DNA of 64,000 nucleotides from Pseudomonadota bacterium (GTDB lineage Bacteria; Bdellovibrionota; UBA1018; CAIMNF01): NCBI GenBank assembly GCA_027488515.1, contig JAIYBN010000004.1, positions 62,001 to 126,000 of the forward strand, read 5' to 3'. Shown piece by piece: positions 44,955 to 55,066 of this stretch (position 1 is its first letter; each line of letters starts with the position of its first letter). The notes under the pieces were generated by a model. It saw only the letters and a program-made list of their open reading frames with translations, ran no database searches and was not told where the DNA came from. The position numbers and the translations under genes were made by a program.

Positions 44955-46115
44955 ATGACGCAATCTCCATCCGCCATGATTTACGGTTCCGGTCCGGCAG
45001 GCCTCATGGCCGCCAGTGTGCTCTCCCGATCGGGTGTGCCGGTGACCTTGTTCGAGCGCCGCCCCTCTTACGGGCGTAAGCTTCTGATCGCCGGGAGCTC
45101 CGGTCTCAATGTGTCGCATCACACGGAACTGGAGGACTTCATTTCTCACTACAGAGGGTGGTCTCCCGGGGTTTGGAGAAGCTTTTTCAAAGTCCTGTCA
45201 CCACTGGATTGGATCCATTTCATTCAATCGCTCGGTCTCGAGACTTTCGTCGGCACTTCGGATCGCTATTTCGTCAAGGAAATGAAAGCTTCAGGCTTAC
45301 TCAGAGCTTGGCGTTCCAAGTTGGAGTCCCAAGGCGTTCGATTTGTTGCGAATCACGAATGGAGTGGTTTCGAAGGCACCGTCTCAGGCTCTGTCACCGG
45401 GTTGTTTCTCGGAGGAGGGAGCTGGGAAGACACGGCCCCCCTCTGGCCCACAGCCCTCGAGCGCGCCGGAGTCCGGGTGAACGGGTTTCAGGCCGCAAAT
45501 GTCGGATACGAAGTGGCTTGGAGTGAGGCTTTCCTGGCAGAAGCCGAGGGGAAGCCGCTCAAAAACATTGTGTTCAAAAACAATAACGGAGAAAAAGCAG
45601 GGGAGTTGGTGGTGACCCGCTACGGTCTCGAGGGCACTCCGGTTTATTTTTTGGGGAAACCGGGGGGAGCGGTTCTTGACTTGAAGCCCTCCATGTCCGA
45701 GGGTGAGATTTTGGAGCGACTCCGATCCGTTCGTGAAAACCTCTCTCCCATGAGACGGGTGAAGAGGCTACTGGCTCTTCCGGATGCCTCATTGGCCCTG
45801 CTGTTTCATCATTCACCCGAGTCTGTCCGTGGAAATCTGGAAGGGTTGGTCCGGCAGATCAAGGGCTTCCCTGTGGAACTGATTCGGCCGCGTCCGTTGA
45901 TCGAGGCCATCTCGAGTACGGGTGGGGTGGATCTCTCGGAAGTGTCTCTGGAGTCCGGACATGAACTCGAACTCAAGAAACTACCCGGGGTTTTCGTCGG
46001 TGGAGAAATGCTCGATTGGTGGGCGCCGACCGGGGGGTTCCTGATTCAGGCCGCGGTGACTCAAGGTGCAGTGGCCGGAAAAAGCATGCTCCGTCGCCTC
46101 ACCGGATCAGCGTGA
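44955..46115 (+). CDS. HI0933-like NAD(P)/FAD-dependent oxidoreductase (TIGR03862-type)
   Basis: IYGSGPAGLMAASVLSRSGVPVTLFERRPSYGRKLLIAGSSGLNVSH; C-term LPGVFVGGEMLDWWAPTGGFLIQAAVTQGAVAG. Confidence 0.88.
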   Translation: MTQSPSAMIYGSGPAGLMAASVLSRSGVPVTLFERRPSYGRKLLIAGSSGLNVSHHTELEDFISHYRGWSPGVWRSFFKVLSPLDWIHFIQSLGLETFVGTSDRYFVKEMKASGLLRAWRSKLESQGVRFVANHEWSGFEGTVSGSVTGLFLGGGSWEDTAPLWPTALERAGVRVNGFQAANVGYEVAWSEAFLAEAEGKPLKNIVFKNNNGEKAGELVVTRYGLEGTPVYFLGKPGGAVLDLKPSMSEGEILERLRSVRENLSPMRRVKRLLALPDASLALLFHHSPESVRGNLEGLVRQIKGFPVELIRPRPLIEAISSTGGVDLSEVSLESGHELELKKLPGVFVGGEMLDWWAPTGGFLIQAAVTQGAVAGKSMLRRLTGSA

Positions 46116-46120
46116 CGAGG

Positions 46121-47554
46121 CTACTTTGAGGCAGGAAGCCTCGTCTTGATGTCTTGATTTGACTTGGAAAGTATCGGGGTGAAGTAGCGATCCCAGAGTT
46201 TGTTCCTGAATTTGTTGGTTGGATCGAGTTTCTTTTTGAGAAGGAAGAACTCTTGCGCACGTGGATAGGCTGAATGGAACTGCTCAGGTGTGGCGTGAAT
46301 CTGATAGGGAAGGTAATACCTGCCATTGACGGCCAAGGCCTCTGAAATCAGCTCCCTCGTCCAGTCGGCCACACGTGCCTTGGCCCGCTCATCAGTACCC
46401 TGTTCGTAGTAGACCACCAGTGCGAAAACCTCTTCTGGAGCCCATGCCAGAAGAGTGCCCGGATCCGGAAGAGCGTGTCGAATGGAAACGTTGAACACCC
46501 GTGCCCGATGTTTTTTGAAAACTTTTCGCATTCTCGGGATGAATTCATTCAATTTTCCAACCGGTACGAAATACTCCTGAAGAACGAAGGTCGTTTTTTC
46601 ACGACTGGGGGGTTCGAGTTCAGCCACGTCATAGCTTGCTTCATGGTTTCTCCAAACGACAGGTGATTTTGCAGTGATCAGTGGATCGATCAATGCACTC
46701 CTGAGGATCTTACCCCCCGGGAGGTGGTTCAGCGTTCGGATTGCGCGTGGTTGGAATAGGTATTTTCGGTCTCTTGGAATGAGGCGTTCTTCCGAGGTGA
46801 GGGGTTTTTCCGTCCTTCTCCATTCCACCGAGTTCACCGTCTTGAAAAAGGGCGGGTAAAGATCGGCATTCTGGAAGACGACATTCCGGTCGTCCCGTAT
46901 TCTCGACCTGAAATAGTGTGAGTAGTCTTTAGCCGGCATGCGTTGACGGGTGCGCTCGATCTTCTCATTCTTGGTGAGTGACAATGTCGCCTCCACAATG
47001 ACCCCGAGGCCACCGTATCCACCGATGGCCCCGAAGAAGATTTCGCTGTTCTTCGTGGGAGATGCGTCGACCAGAGACCCGTCTGCAAGGACCACCCGGA
47101 TACTCTCAATCGACCGGACCAGAGGGCCCTCTCCGATATAGCGTCCGTGCACATTCACGCTCAATGACCCGCCCACCGTGAAATTTGAGTAGGTTTGCAT
47201 GATCCGGACTGAGAGATCATGGGGATCGATGGCTTCCTGTATGTCCCGCCAAGTGATTCCTGCCTGGACCCGAATCCTCTTTCCCTCGACATCCAGTTCA
47301 AGCACCCGATTCATACTCCGCATGTCGAGATGCAAAGTTCCTTCGCTGGCGGTCTGTCCGCCCATGCTGTACCGGCCACCGCCGATCGACACCGGCCCCC
47401 GGGCCTCAGAGACGAGTTTCCGGATCTCACCTACCGAATCGGGACGGACCACCTGATCGACCCGGATCGGGTTCAGTCGGGTAACATCATTGACAATCTC
47501 GCTTGCCTGAACACCTGCCAGGGGAAGTATCAAGGCCAATACCAGCCAGTTCAT
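46121..47554 (-). CDS. exported FAD-linked (VAO/GULO-type) oxidoreductase
   Basis: VRKLVSEARGPVSIGGGRYSMGGQT-like PP-loop (IRKLVSEARGPVSIGGGRYSMGG), SNFTVGGSLSVNVHGR, C-terminal ALO-like region. Confidence 0.8.
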   Translation of the reverse strand: MNWLVLALILPLAGVQASEIVNDVTRLNPIRVDQVVRPDSVGEIRKLVSEARGPVSIGGGRYSMGGQTASEGTLHLDMRSMNRVLELDVEGKRIRVQAGITWRDIQEAIDPHDLSVRIMQTYSNFTVGGSLSVNVHGRYIGEGPLVRSIESIRVVLADGSLVDASPTKNSEIFFGAIGGYGGLGVIVEATLSLTKNEKIERTRQRMPAKDYSHYFRSRIRDDRNVVFQNADLYPPFFKTVNSVEWRRTEKPLTSEERLIPRDRKYLFQPRAIRTLNHLPGGKILRSALIDPLITAKSPVVWRNHEASYDVAELEPPSREKTTFVLQEYFVPVGKLNEFIPRMRKVFKKHRARVFNVSIRHALPDPGTLLAWAPEEVFALVVYYEQGTDERAKARVADWTRELISEALAVNGRYYLPYQIHATPEQFHSAYPRAQEFFLLKKKLDPTNKFRNKLWDRYFTPILSKSNQDIKTRLPASK

Positions 47555-47595
47555 GAAACAAGTTTAGCGAGTAACTGGCGGAACGGAAAGCAGGA

Positions 47596-48237
47596 TCAGG
47601 GAAGGGTGGCCTTGAAATATCGGTCCAGAGCCAAGGTCGTGAGCCGTTCAATTGACTCGGCAAAATATTCCTCATTCTCGTCATTCAGGGTGACGTAAGG
47701 GTCGTTGTAAAAGTCGACGTCGGGCTTGGCTTCCTGGGTGATCAAGTAACGTGCGAGGTGCAGGGGTTCATGGCTCAGGACACGGATGGCGAACTCGGAA
47801 CTGAACGCCAGGCGGTTGAGGTTGAAAAACATGAAGATCTGCCGGCCATGGATGTTCGTGAGTCCGGCAATGTAGGCGCCGTCCCGCTCAGACTTGCCCT
47901 GAGCTTCCAGTGACTTGATTTTGGCCATGGCATCAGTGCGCTTGAGCCCGGCCACTTCGTCCACCCCGAGAGCGTCAAAAATCGACTGACTTCCGTAACC
48001 GAAGATGATCCTGAATTCAGTGAAGTCTACATGAGGCTTTCCGGGAGCGTCGAACGGATCGAGATCAATCACTTGGTCGAGGACCAATCCGGGCTGGAGG
48101 GGGTTCGCTTTCCATTGGAACGGGAAACTCAAATCATCCGGGGTGAACCCGTCCCGGACAGGACCCTGTGCCCTGGATGGAAGTGGGAAAAGAGAAAAAA
48201 CCAGAACCAGGACTGGAATGGCGCTAAACGCTTTCAT
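47596..48237 (-). CDS. exported protein with HEPLH zincin-like motif
   Basis: Signal peptide MKAFSAIPVLVLVFSLFPLPSRA; RVLSHEPLHLARYL ... NEEYFAESIERL. Confidence 0.6.
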   Translation of the reverse strand: MKAFSAIPVLVLVFSLFPLPSRAQGPVRDGFTPDDLSFPFQWKANPLQPGLVLDQVIDLDPFDAPGKPHVDFTEFRIIFGYGSQSIFDALGVDEVAGLKRTDAMAKIKSLEAQGKSERDGAYIAGLTNIHGRQIFMFFNLNRLAFSSEFAIRVLSHEPLHLARYLITQEAKPDVDFYNDPYVTLNDENEEYFAESIERLTTLALDRYFKATLP

Positions 48238-48294
48238 TGTGCCTCCGAGGCCGATTGAGTAACAAAACAAGATTCATTGGCAGAGGTGGTGGGT

Positions 48295-48552
48295 TTATTT
48301 GGACTTCACCACGCTCCCGTCAACCGGATTGAAGTAAACCTCGACCTTCTTACCCGATTTGTCGATGCCGTAAATTTCGTAGCAGGTTCCCGGTTGTTTG
48401 AATTTGCGGATCTGATAGCCCTCGGCTTCTTTTTGCTTTTTGAATTCCTCGATGGCCATCCATTTTTCTTTGGGCTCATCGGTGCAATTCTTTTTTGCCT
48501 GAGCGGTTGAGGTCATGAGGGCCAAAGTAGCGATCAGATATGCGGTTTTCAT
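48295..48552 (-). CDS. small exported PepSY-like protein
   Basis: MKTAYLIATLALMTSTAQA; CYEIYGIDKSGKKVEVYFNPVDGSVV. Confidence 0.6.
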   Translation of the reverse strand: MKTAYLIATLALMTSTAQAKKNCTDEPKEKWMAIEEFKKQKEAEGYQIRKFKQPGTCYEIYGIDKSGKKVEVYFNPVDGSVVKSK

Positions 48553-48633
48553 ACGGTTTCTCCTGCGCCGGATCCTAGCACAGTTTTTCACCAATAGCTT
48601 GCGCCAAGCGTCAAGAAGTGTTAGTAAGCCCGC

Positions 48634-49599
48634 ATGATTGCAACCAAGCTCTTTTGTGTGGCGGTGTTCGGTCTTTTTTTCATTTCAGTGGATGGATTCG
48701 CGGGTGAGCTCATTTTGGATCCGGGTGCCCTGAAAACGGTTTCTAAACAAGCGGGTAAGCTTCCCTATCGTTCGAGAGGTGGGGTGTTTTCAAGAGAGTA
48801 CATGCCGTACGAGCTGGGGCGTCCGGTCACTCCCTATTTTCGGGACACCGCGACCGGATTGCCCAAACGCCGGTTTCAAGCAGAGAGCTGCTGCTTCGAG
48901 GTTTCATTCTTGAATGGTTCCAACCTGGTTCGGAAGATCCGGTGTAAGGATCTGGACTCCGATTTGAGGATTCCAGGTAGGCCGGAACTCCTGCCTGTCA
49001 GGGTATCCGAGCTTTCTCAGTTCGGTGGTGGCACGATCCGATTCTTTGATTTTCAGAAGAGTTTCGTATTGAGTGGTTTCCTGCACTCTGAAGATACCAT
49101 TCGAATGGATCAGGCTGTACTCGGTCTTCCGGACCGGAGTTCATTCCCGAGACAGTCGTTTTCCGTGGATGTTCGGACCCAAGGAACCGTTGTGTTGGAT
49201 CCTGCAAAGGGGCTTGAGATGACTCAGGCCTTCCAAATGAACATCGGTAAACTCGGAATTCTTGATCCGTCTGAACGGCGAGTCCGTAATGTCATCACCA
49301 AAAAGCCGGGTGACCTGGTGTTCACGGATGGCGACGGCAAAGTGGTGCTGGTCAACGATCTGCTGATCCCCGGGGCGCTCCGGGATTTCCTGTTGGAGAA
49401 GGATTCTCGACTGCTGAGTGATCTCCAGAGCCTGGAGGATCGGTCCAAGGTCGAGCCTGTCTGTTCCCGTGATTCGGGTTGGGGCTCGGCTGAACAGGGT
49501 TGCCATCGGATCATCGACCGGATTCCTGCACTCAGATGGATGCCATTCCGGTTGTTGTCGGTTGACTTCCGTGGTGGTATTGTTTCCATCATCGAATAG
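48634..49599 (+). CDS. exported hypothetical protein
   Basis: MIATKLFCVAVFGLFFISVDGFAGE signal peptide; uninterrupted ORF. Confidence 0.6.
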   Translation: MIATKLFCVAVFGLFFISVDGFAGELILDPGALKTVSKQAGKLPYRSRGGVFSREYMPYELGRPVTPYFRDTATGLPKRRFQAESCCFEVSFLNGSNLVRKIRCKDLDSDLRIPGRPELLPVRVSELSQFGGGTIRFFDFQKSFVLSGFLHSEDTIRMDQAVLGLPDRSSFPRQSFSVDVRTQGTVVLDPAKGLEMTQAFQMNIGKLGILDPSERRVRNVITKKPGDLVFTDGDGKVVLVNDLLIPGALRDFLLEKDSRLLSDLQSLEDRSKVEPVCSRDSGWGSAEQGCHRIIDRIPALRWMPFRLLSVDFRGGIVSIIE

Positions 49600-49609
49600 A
49601 AAACAAGAT

Positions 49610-49685
49610 GCGGCGGTAGCTCAGTTGGTAGAGTGCGAGCTTCCCAAGCTCGAGGTCGCGGGTTCGAACCCCGTCCGCCGCTCCA
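49610..49685 (+). tRNA. tRNA-Gly(CCC)
   Basis: Acceptor GCGGCGG/CCGCCGC, D-arm AGCTCAGTTGGTAGAG, anticodon stem-loop CGAGC-TTCCCAA-GCTCG, T-arm GCGGGTTCGAACCCCGT, encoded CCA. Confidence 0.97.
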
Positions 49686-49933
49686 CAATTGACCAGCCGA
49701 GTTGTCGGTTTTTTGAGTGGGTTTCATTTTTTTTCAATCAGCCTTGGGACAATCGGAGCAGTACTTTCCGATTTGATCCGGAGTTTCCTGCAATACAGGC
49801 GAAATGGCGCTTCCCTCTGAGATTTCGGTGTGCTTTTGGCCGGGGTTCGGGACAATCCCGGCATCTGGACCCTGGCCCGGGTTCACCATAGAAACGGTCT
49901 CCTCAGATTGATCTGAGAGAAAAAGGAGATCGT

Positions 49934-50455
49934 ATGTTGAAAGTATTCAGTGCACTGATGGTAGCGGCTCTTGTCGGAAACTCGGCCTTCGCGGCTCCGG
50001 TGATCACTCCAGCGAATCATCATGACATGATTGCAGATGCCTTCGAACAGTTCAGTTATTCGGTCAGCGTGAACCTTGATGCCAGCGATTCCGCTTCGAA
50101 GGATGTCGCTCTGCTTCAACTCAAGGACCGTCTTTCTGTATTGGAGTCGAACGGTGTCACTCCGATCGAAATGATGGATTACGTGAGGAACAACATTCTC
50201 GACCGGGAGACCCGGATTGATTTCGACCGCCTGTTGGTTGCCATGAAGGACGGAGCGATCACTCCGGATGCTGCCAGTCAGTTGGCGATGAAGTTCATCG
50301 AGAACTCCAAAACCACCGGTGCACATTTCCTCGGTGGCAAGGGCGGCCAAAATCCGATTCTGATTGTTGCAGGTGTGGTGATTGTCGGTGCGGTGACCTA
50401 CTACACCATCCGATACATCATGAACAACGGCCTTCCTTTCTTCTCTGCAGAATGA
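49934..50455 (+). CDS. exported hypothetical protein
   Basis: MLKVFSALMVAALVGNSAFAAP signal peptide; RBS AAAAGGAG upstream. Confidence 0.65.
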   Translation: MLKVFSALMVAALVGNSAFAAPVITPANHHDMIADAFEQFSYSVSVNLDASDSASKDVALLQLKDRLSVLESNGVTPIEMMDYVRNNILDRETRIDFDRLLVAMKDGAITPDAASQLAMKFIENSKTTGAHFLGGKGGQNPILIVAGVVIVGAVTYYTIRYIMNNGLPFFSAE

Positions 50456-50482
50456 AGGAAACCGGTCTTTGAAATGAATGTG

Positions 50483-50517
50483 CCGGCGCTCCCCGGAAAG
50501 GGGGGCGCCGGTTCTGT
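50483..50517. terminator. hairpin between convergent genes
   Basis: CCGGCGCTCCCC / GGGGGGCGCCGG stem, T-rich downstream on + strand. Confidence 0.65.
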
Positions 50518-51786
50518 TTAGAGATTGCTTCTGTAGGGACAGGGATTCAGTAGGCACTTGGACACACGGTCGCGCTGTTCGTTTTGTCTGGTCGTTCTGG
50601 TTTTGGGTGTCCACCTGACATCGTCATCAAAGTCCAACTGCTCAGCCGAGTATTGTTGCGAGCAGTCCCGGATGCGCATGACATAGTTCACTATGGCTCT
50701 CACATCCCTTTTTCTCTCACTTTCAAGCTTTGGATCGTCAAAGTGCCCGTCAGTCATCCGGTCCAGGCATTCTTTCAATTTCTCCGTTCCACTGCAAAAT
50801 GTCGCCAACAGCCGGATGGTCCTGGTCACCCCGAGATTGTAGCTTCCGGCGAGGATCAACAGTGAATCCCCCTTGTCCATGTCTTCAACGCGGAAGTCAC
50901 CATCCTCGTCGAATCCGACCCTGAGTCCGGTCGAGCTGGTGGCCATGATCAACATGTCAGTTTTGAGTGCCATGGCTTGGGCCAGGAACGACTGACGGTA
51001 GCAGGTCAGATCATTCTTACAGAGCTTGGCAGGGGCATGGTGAGTGCCTTTCCAGAACTCTCCCCAGAGGTTTGAGATCTCGTTTTGAACGGTCTGGATT
51101 CGACCTTCCTTCGGGGGGAGTGAGCTGGCTGGCCTCCGTTTGATGGCGATTTTCTGAGCCTGCTTCAGGATCTTGTTCATGTGCTCGATGTTCATCGGGC
51201 GGATTTGGGAGAACCCGATTGCACCGACTGAGGAGCGTGCATTGTGTTGGAACCGGCTTTCCACGTAAGACTGGCAAGCCAGGAATGAGTAGTCAAACCC
51301 GGAGACTTTTGCAGACAAGCCGAGGTAAGGTCTCAGCTTCTTCCTGTACAGGCAGTATTTTCCCTCCGGGATGGAGCACCTGAAGTACTCATCCATCTCG
51401 GTGGGGCTCTTGGGAATGAATTTGCTCTGAAGGGTCAGGACCGAGGCGTCTTTGGTCGCACGTGTGTAGTACTCGGGATAGAACAGTCTGGATCGGTCGC
51501 TTTTTTCGAGGAATTGTACAAAAGCCTTCAACAGTGCAGATCGATCGGCCAGGGTCTTCAGCCTCTTGTGGTCCCGGGGAACGTCGAACCCCAGTTTTCT
51601 CGCGATGATTTCGGGGGCTTGTCCCATGAATGCCGGAGTGATTCCGCAGGGTTTGAGCCCGTCGGGGGAGGTGCACTCGCAGCTGACGGGTAGACCGGGG
51701 AGAGGACCTACCGAGGCCGAGGCGGGCTGGATCAGGAGAAGCATGGTCGTACTGAGGAGTCCGATTTTGACCATGAGTTGCCGCAT
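50518..51786 (-). CDS. exported lytic transglycosylase-like protein
   Basis: LACQSYVESRFQHNARSSVGAIGFSQIRPMN (SLT-like Glu motif). Confidence 0.75.
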   Translation of the reverse strand: MRQLMVKIGLLSTTMLLLIQPASASVGPLPGLPVSCECTSPDGLKPCGITPAFMGQAPEIIARKLGFDVPRDHKRLKTLADRSALLKAFVQFLEKSDRSRLFYPEYYTRATKDASVLTLQSKFIPKSPTEMDEYFRCSIPEGKYCLYRKKLRPYLGLSAKVSGFDYSFLACQSYVESRFQHNARSSVGAIGFSQIRPMNIEHMNKILKQAQKIAIKRRPASSLPPKEGRIQTVQNEISNLWGEFWKGTHHAPAKLCKNDLTCYRQSFLAQAMALKTDMLIMATSSTGLRVGFDEDGDFRVEDMDKGDSLLILAGSYNLGVTRTIRLLATFCSGTEKLKECLDRMTDGHFDDPKLESERKRDVRAIVNYVMRIRDCSQQYSAEQLDFDDDVRWTPKTRTTRQNEQRDRVSKCLLNPCPYRSNL

Positions 51787-51932
51787 CCTTTAAATGTCTC
51801 TCGTAGAGCATTCCTCGTGAAGTGTGTAAATGCAGACACATCTGGCCCGGTGAATTTATTGAATAAATATTATGTAAATATGCGTTGAAAAATGGTGGCG
51901 CTGTGGTAATCTCCGCCCCTCGGAGTGTCACA

Positions 51933-52406
51933 ATGAAACATGCATGGATCGTTTTGTCGGTTTTCGTGGTCAGTTCCGCCCAAGCGGCGGTCTATCGCCT
52001 GGATTACAACAAGGTGTCGGCTGCCGATCGGGAGATGATCGAAGCCACCTGTGTGACCCGCTTGAATGTGAGTGACAGTCGCTCCACAGAGACCCAGATC
52101 ATTTCGCAGGTGCTCGACCGCAGAATGTCCGTGGAAAAAATTGAAAGCTCCAAGAGCACGATCACCGCTGACGGTATCGATGCCTATTCCGGCGAGGTCA
52201 AGACCGGTGTTTACCTCGTGAAACAGGATGGATTCGGGTCCTACTTCCCCCATATCGCCAAACGGGTTGAGATCAATCGTTATCGTGCCGCAGTGACCGT
52301 ACGGGTGGAGCTTCTGAATCACCGTGATTCAGCTGAACTGGCCGAAGAGTCCGTTTGCGGAAACCTGAGCTATCTCGAGGATTCCACCATTCGCTCAAAC
52401 CGATAA
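51933..52406 (+). CDS. exported hypothetical protein
   Basis: MKHAWIVLSVFVVSSAQAA signal peptide. Confidence 0.6.
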   Translation: MKHAWIVLSVFVVSSAQAAVYRLDYNKVSAADREMIEATCVTRLNVSDSRSTETQIISQVLDRRMSVEKIESSKSTITADGIDAYSGEVKTGVYLVKQDGFGSYFPHIAKRVEINRYRAAVTVRVELLNHRDSAELAEESVCGNLSYLEDSTIRSNR

Positions 52407-52473
52407 TACGGATTGGAAGAAGTTCTCGGTTCAAAAAGACGGGACATTCGAAATTGATGCCGCACCGGTCGCC

Positions 52474-53034
52474 TCATGCCTGCTCTGGCGATGTTGTTGG
52501 AGTGGCTGAAGTGAGGGGAAGGTTCAGTACCGCCACTGAAGCCGGAAGGTAAAGTGCGGGTAGCCATGCCGGGACACCGAAGAGTCCTGTCTGCGGTGGA
52601 AGGTAAGAAAACACGCCAAGATGAACCAACGAGATCTCCACCAAGGTCCCCACACAAGCTGTGAGAATGCAGTAGGCGAGGGCCATGGGTTGAAATCCGG
52701 TGAGTGCGAGGGAAAGTGTTCCTGCGGCCAACAAAAGTGTGGCGCTCGCGGCCAAGGCACTTGAAATGTAAATTCCGAGAAACCCGCCACCCGCCACGAG
52801 GGTCGTGATCCATGAGCGCTTGAACCCTGAGGAACCGGGAAACCTTTCGCGACTCCACCACATCAAGCCGGCCGCACAGGCGAACTCGACCGGCACCCAG
52901 ACCGGAACCCCGAAGGGGAGCAGGTTGAGAGGACTTTCAGGATAGGCGTCGATTCCGTAGGCAACATGGAAGGTGTCGCCGAGAGTTGCGAACACCGAAC
53001 CGATCCAGCAGAAAAAAAGAATCCGGGTCTTCAT
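52474..53034 (-). CDS. polytopic membrane protein, INSIG-like topology
   Basis: DTFHVAYGIDAY, LLPFGVPVWVPVEFACAAGLMWW, GLFGVPAWLPALYLPASVAV. Confidence 0.55.
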   Translation of the reverse strand: MKTRILFFCWIGSVFATLGDTFHVAYGIDAYPESPLNLLPFGVPVWVPVEFACAAGLMWWSRERFPGSSGFKRSWITTLVAGGGFLGIYISSALAASATLLLAAGTLSLALTGFQPMALAYCILTACVGTLVEISLVHLGVFSYLPPQTGLFGVPAWLPALYLPASVAVLNLPLTSATPTTSPEQA

Positions 53035-53564
53035 CAGAAACAGTACCCCAGGGACAGTCCCGACCAGAATGCAGGATAGCCGGGAACGATTCCGATCGGA
53101 GAGACTTTCGGGAGGTACATCGTGAGGCGCAGGGTGGGGCCCACATGGGTTCTGAATTCAATGCCCGCACCCGGCCAGAAGGTGAAATCGACTTTTGAAT
53201 TTCCGGAAAGGTGGGTGACACCTGCGGTCAGATAGGGAGAGAGATATTCTCCCGCCAGATAATAGTTCGCATAAAGAAAATACCAGGGTTCGACATTGAG
53301 TGAGGATACGGATGTGAGGCTCCGTGCGACAGAGTAAGTGGTCGCAGTCACCGCACCAACGCCAGCCCCGATGGAGAAGCGGTGATGGACAACCCGGTCG
53401 TATTGAATCGAACCGTAGCCCCCGCGGCCGAGAACTTCCAAGGTGATCAGGTTTTTCTCTTTGGTCCGGGGACTGTCGGCCAAGGCAGGGGTCCAAGCCA
53501 AAAAGAGGGAGGCGGTCACCACCAGCTTCGCCAGAGTCCGCAGGGTGAGTCGGTCCGGGGTCAA
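53034..53564 (-). CDS. exported hypothetical (outer-membrane-like) protein
   Basis: N-terminal hydrophobic segment TASLFLAWTPALADS; alternating beta-like pattern. Confidence 0.55.
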   Translation of the reverse strand: MTPDRLTLRTLAKLVVTASLFLAWTPALADSPRTKEKNLITLEVLGRGGYGSIQYDRVVHHRFSIGAGVGAVTATTYSVARSLTSVSSLNVEPWYFLYANYYLAGEYLSPYLTAGVTHLSGNSKVDFTFWPGAGIEFRTHVGPTLRLTMYLPKVSPIGIVPGYPAFWSGLSLGYCF

Positions 53565-54427
53565 CTTTCGAATCTCCCCATTTTCCCGCTCCTGTAATCG
53601 ATGAATGCCTGCTGGATCTCCTCCGGGGTGTTCATGACAAACGGGCCATAGCCGATGATCGGTTCATTGAGCGGCTCACCACCGAGAAAGAGGATTTTGG
53701 CAGGCCCTTCGGTCTCAAAGCTCAAGTCGGTTCCGGAGGAGTCGAGGACAGCCAGTTCGGCTTCAATGATCCGGTTTCCGTCCGGAAGCCGGATCGCACC
53801 ACTCAATACAAAGATCGATGCGGTATGTCCTTCGGGAACCTTGCAAGTGAATCCCGATCCTTGGGTGAATCGCATGTCCCAAAGGTTGATGGGTGTACGG
53901 GTGAAAGCCGGACCTTTTGCGCCTTCCAGTTCGCCAGCGATCACTCTGATCTGACCCCGATTCTCAGGGAGTTGAACCGACGGGATCGTGTCACGTGTGA
54001 TGCCCTGGTAGGCCGGTGGAATCATCTTCAATCTGGCCGGAAGGTTGACCCAAAGTTGAATCATCTCGAACGGCCCTCCGAGGCGGGCATATTCCCTGCC
54101 ATGGAACTCTTCGTGGACCAGTCCGGATGCCGCTGTCATCCATTGGACCTCGTCCGGACCGATGGTTCCGCCTCCGCCTGCGGAGTCACGGTGTTCCACC
54201 TCACCCTCGTATACGATGGTGACTGTTTCGAAGCCGCGGTGGGGGTGTTCACCCACGCCCTTCCTTTGTGTGGTCGGAGGAAAATGGGTGGGGCTGGCAT
54301 AATCCATCATCAAGAACGGCGAGATTTCGGACGCGATGTCGGAGTAGGAGAAGACCGACCTCACGGGGAAGCCGTCTCCGACCCAATGTGTCCTCGGATT
54401 GTGACGTTTGAACCGCAGTTTCTTCAT
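53561..54427 (-). CDS. pirin family protein
   Basis: PTHFPPTTQRKGVGEHPHRGFETVTIVYEGEVEHRDSAGGGGTIGPDEVQWMTAASGLVHEEFH. Confidence 0.95.
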   Translation of the reverse strand: MKKLRFKRHNPRTHWVGDGFPVRSVFSYSDIASEISPFLMMDYASPTHFPPTTQRKGVGEHPHRGFETVTIVYEGEVEHRDSAGGGGTIGPDEVQWMTAASGLVHEEFHGREYARLGGPFEMIQLWVNLPARLKMIPPAYQGITRDTIPSVQLPENRGQIRVIAGELEGAKGPAFTRTPINLWDMRFTQGSGFTCKVPEGHTASIFVLSGAIRLPDGNRIIEAELAVLDSSGTDLSFETEGPAKILFLGGEPLNEPIIGYGPFVMNTPEEIQQAFIDYRSGKMGRFES

Positions 54428-54536
54428 GTGCGCAGTTTAACCTTTTGGCACGGTCCCGGCCAGTCGGATTCCTAAAAAATCGGTGCAACCGGATTGATGC
54501 CTACCGGTCGGGAAGATACACTTTTGAGACCAGCCG

Positions 54537-55064
54537 ATGGGGGAGGATTTCACCTTGATCCGTAGAATCTTTGTCTTTTCTTTTCTTCTCTTGCCATTGA
54601 TATCCGTGGCCGGTCCGAAAAAGATCGATCCGGTGAAACATTCCGCCGTGCTGGACACGTCCAAGAGTTATGTGGTGTGGACCGGAGCAAAGGCGTCTGG
54701 TGGCCGTTCAGAGAAGATCCTCTTCAAGAGCGGGAGGTTCGAGTTCAAAAGGAACACCCTGAGCGGAGGGGAAATTGTCGCCGATTTGAAGAACATCACC
54801 GATGAGAATTTGAAGAATCTGTTGGATGTCGCCAAACACCCGGTTGCCAAATTCAGGATCCTCTCCGGAAATGAGTTGCACAACATTGTCACGGGACAAC
54901 CCAATGTGGAAGTCCACGGCAAGCTGAAAATCCGGGGTGTGCAAGTACCGTTATCAGCCCAAGTGATGTTCGAACCGGTCGGGGGCGGGGCCTTCGAGGT
55001 CAAAGGGAGGATCAGGATCGGTTCAAGCGGGCAACTCGATCTGAACCTCGTGGCCAGGCGCTGA
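54537..55064 (+). CDS. YceI family protein
   Basis: YVVWTGAKASGG, LSGGEIVADLKNITDENLKNLLDVAKHPVAKFRI, VEVHGKLKIRGV. Confidence 0.85.
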   Translation: MGEDFTLIRRIFVFSFLLLPLISVAGPKKIDPVKHSAVLDTSKSYVVWTGAKASGGRSEKILFKSGRFEFKRNTLSGGEIVADLKNITDENLKNLLDVAKHPVAKFRILSGNELHNIVTGQPNVEVHGKLKIRGVQVPLSAQVMFEPVGGGAFEVKGRIRIGSSGQLDLNLVARR

Positions 55065-55066
55065 GC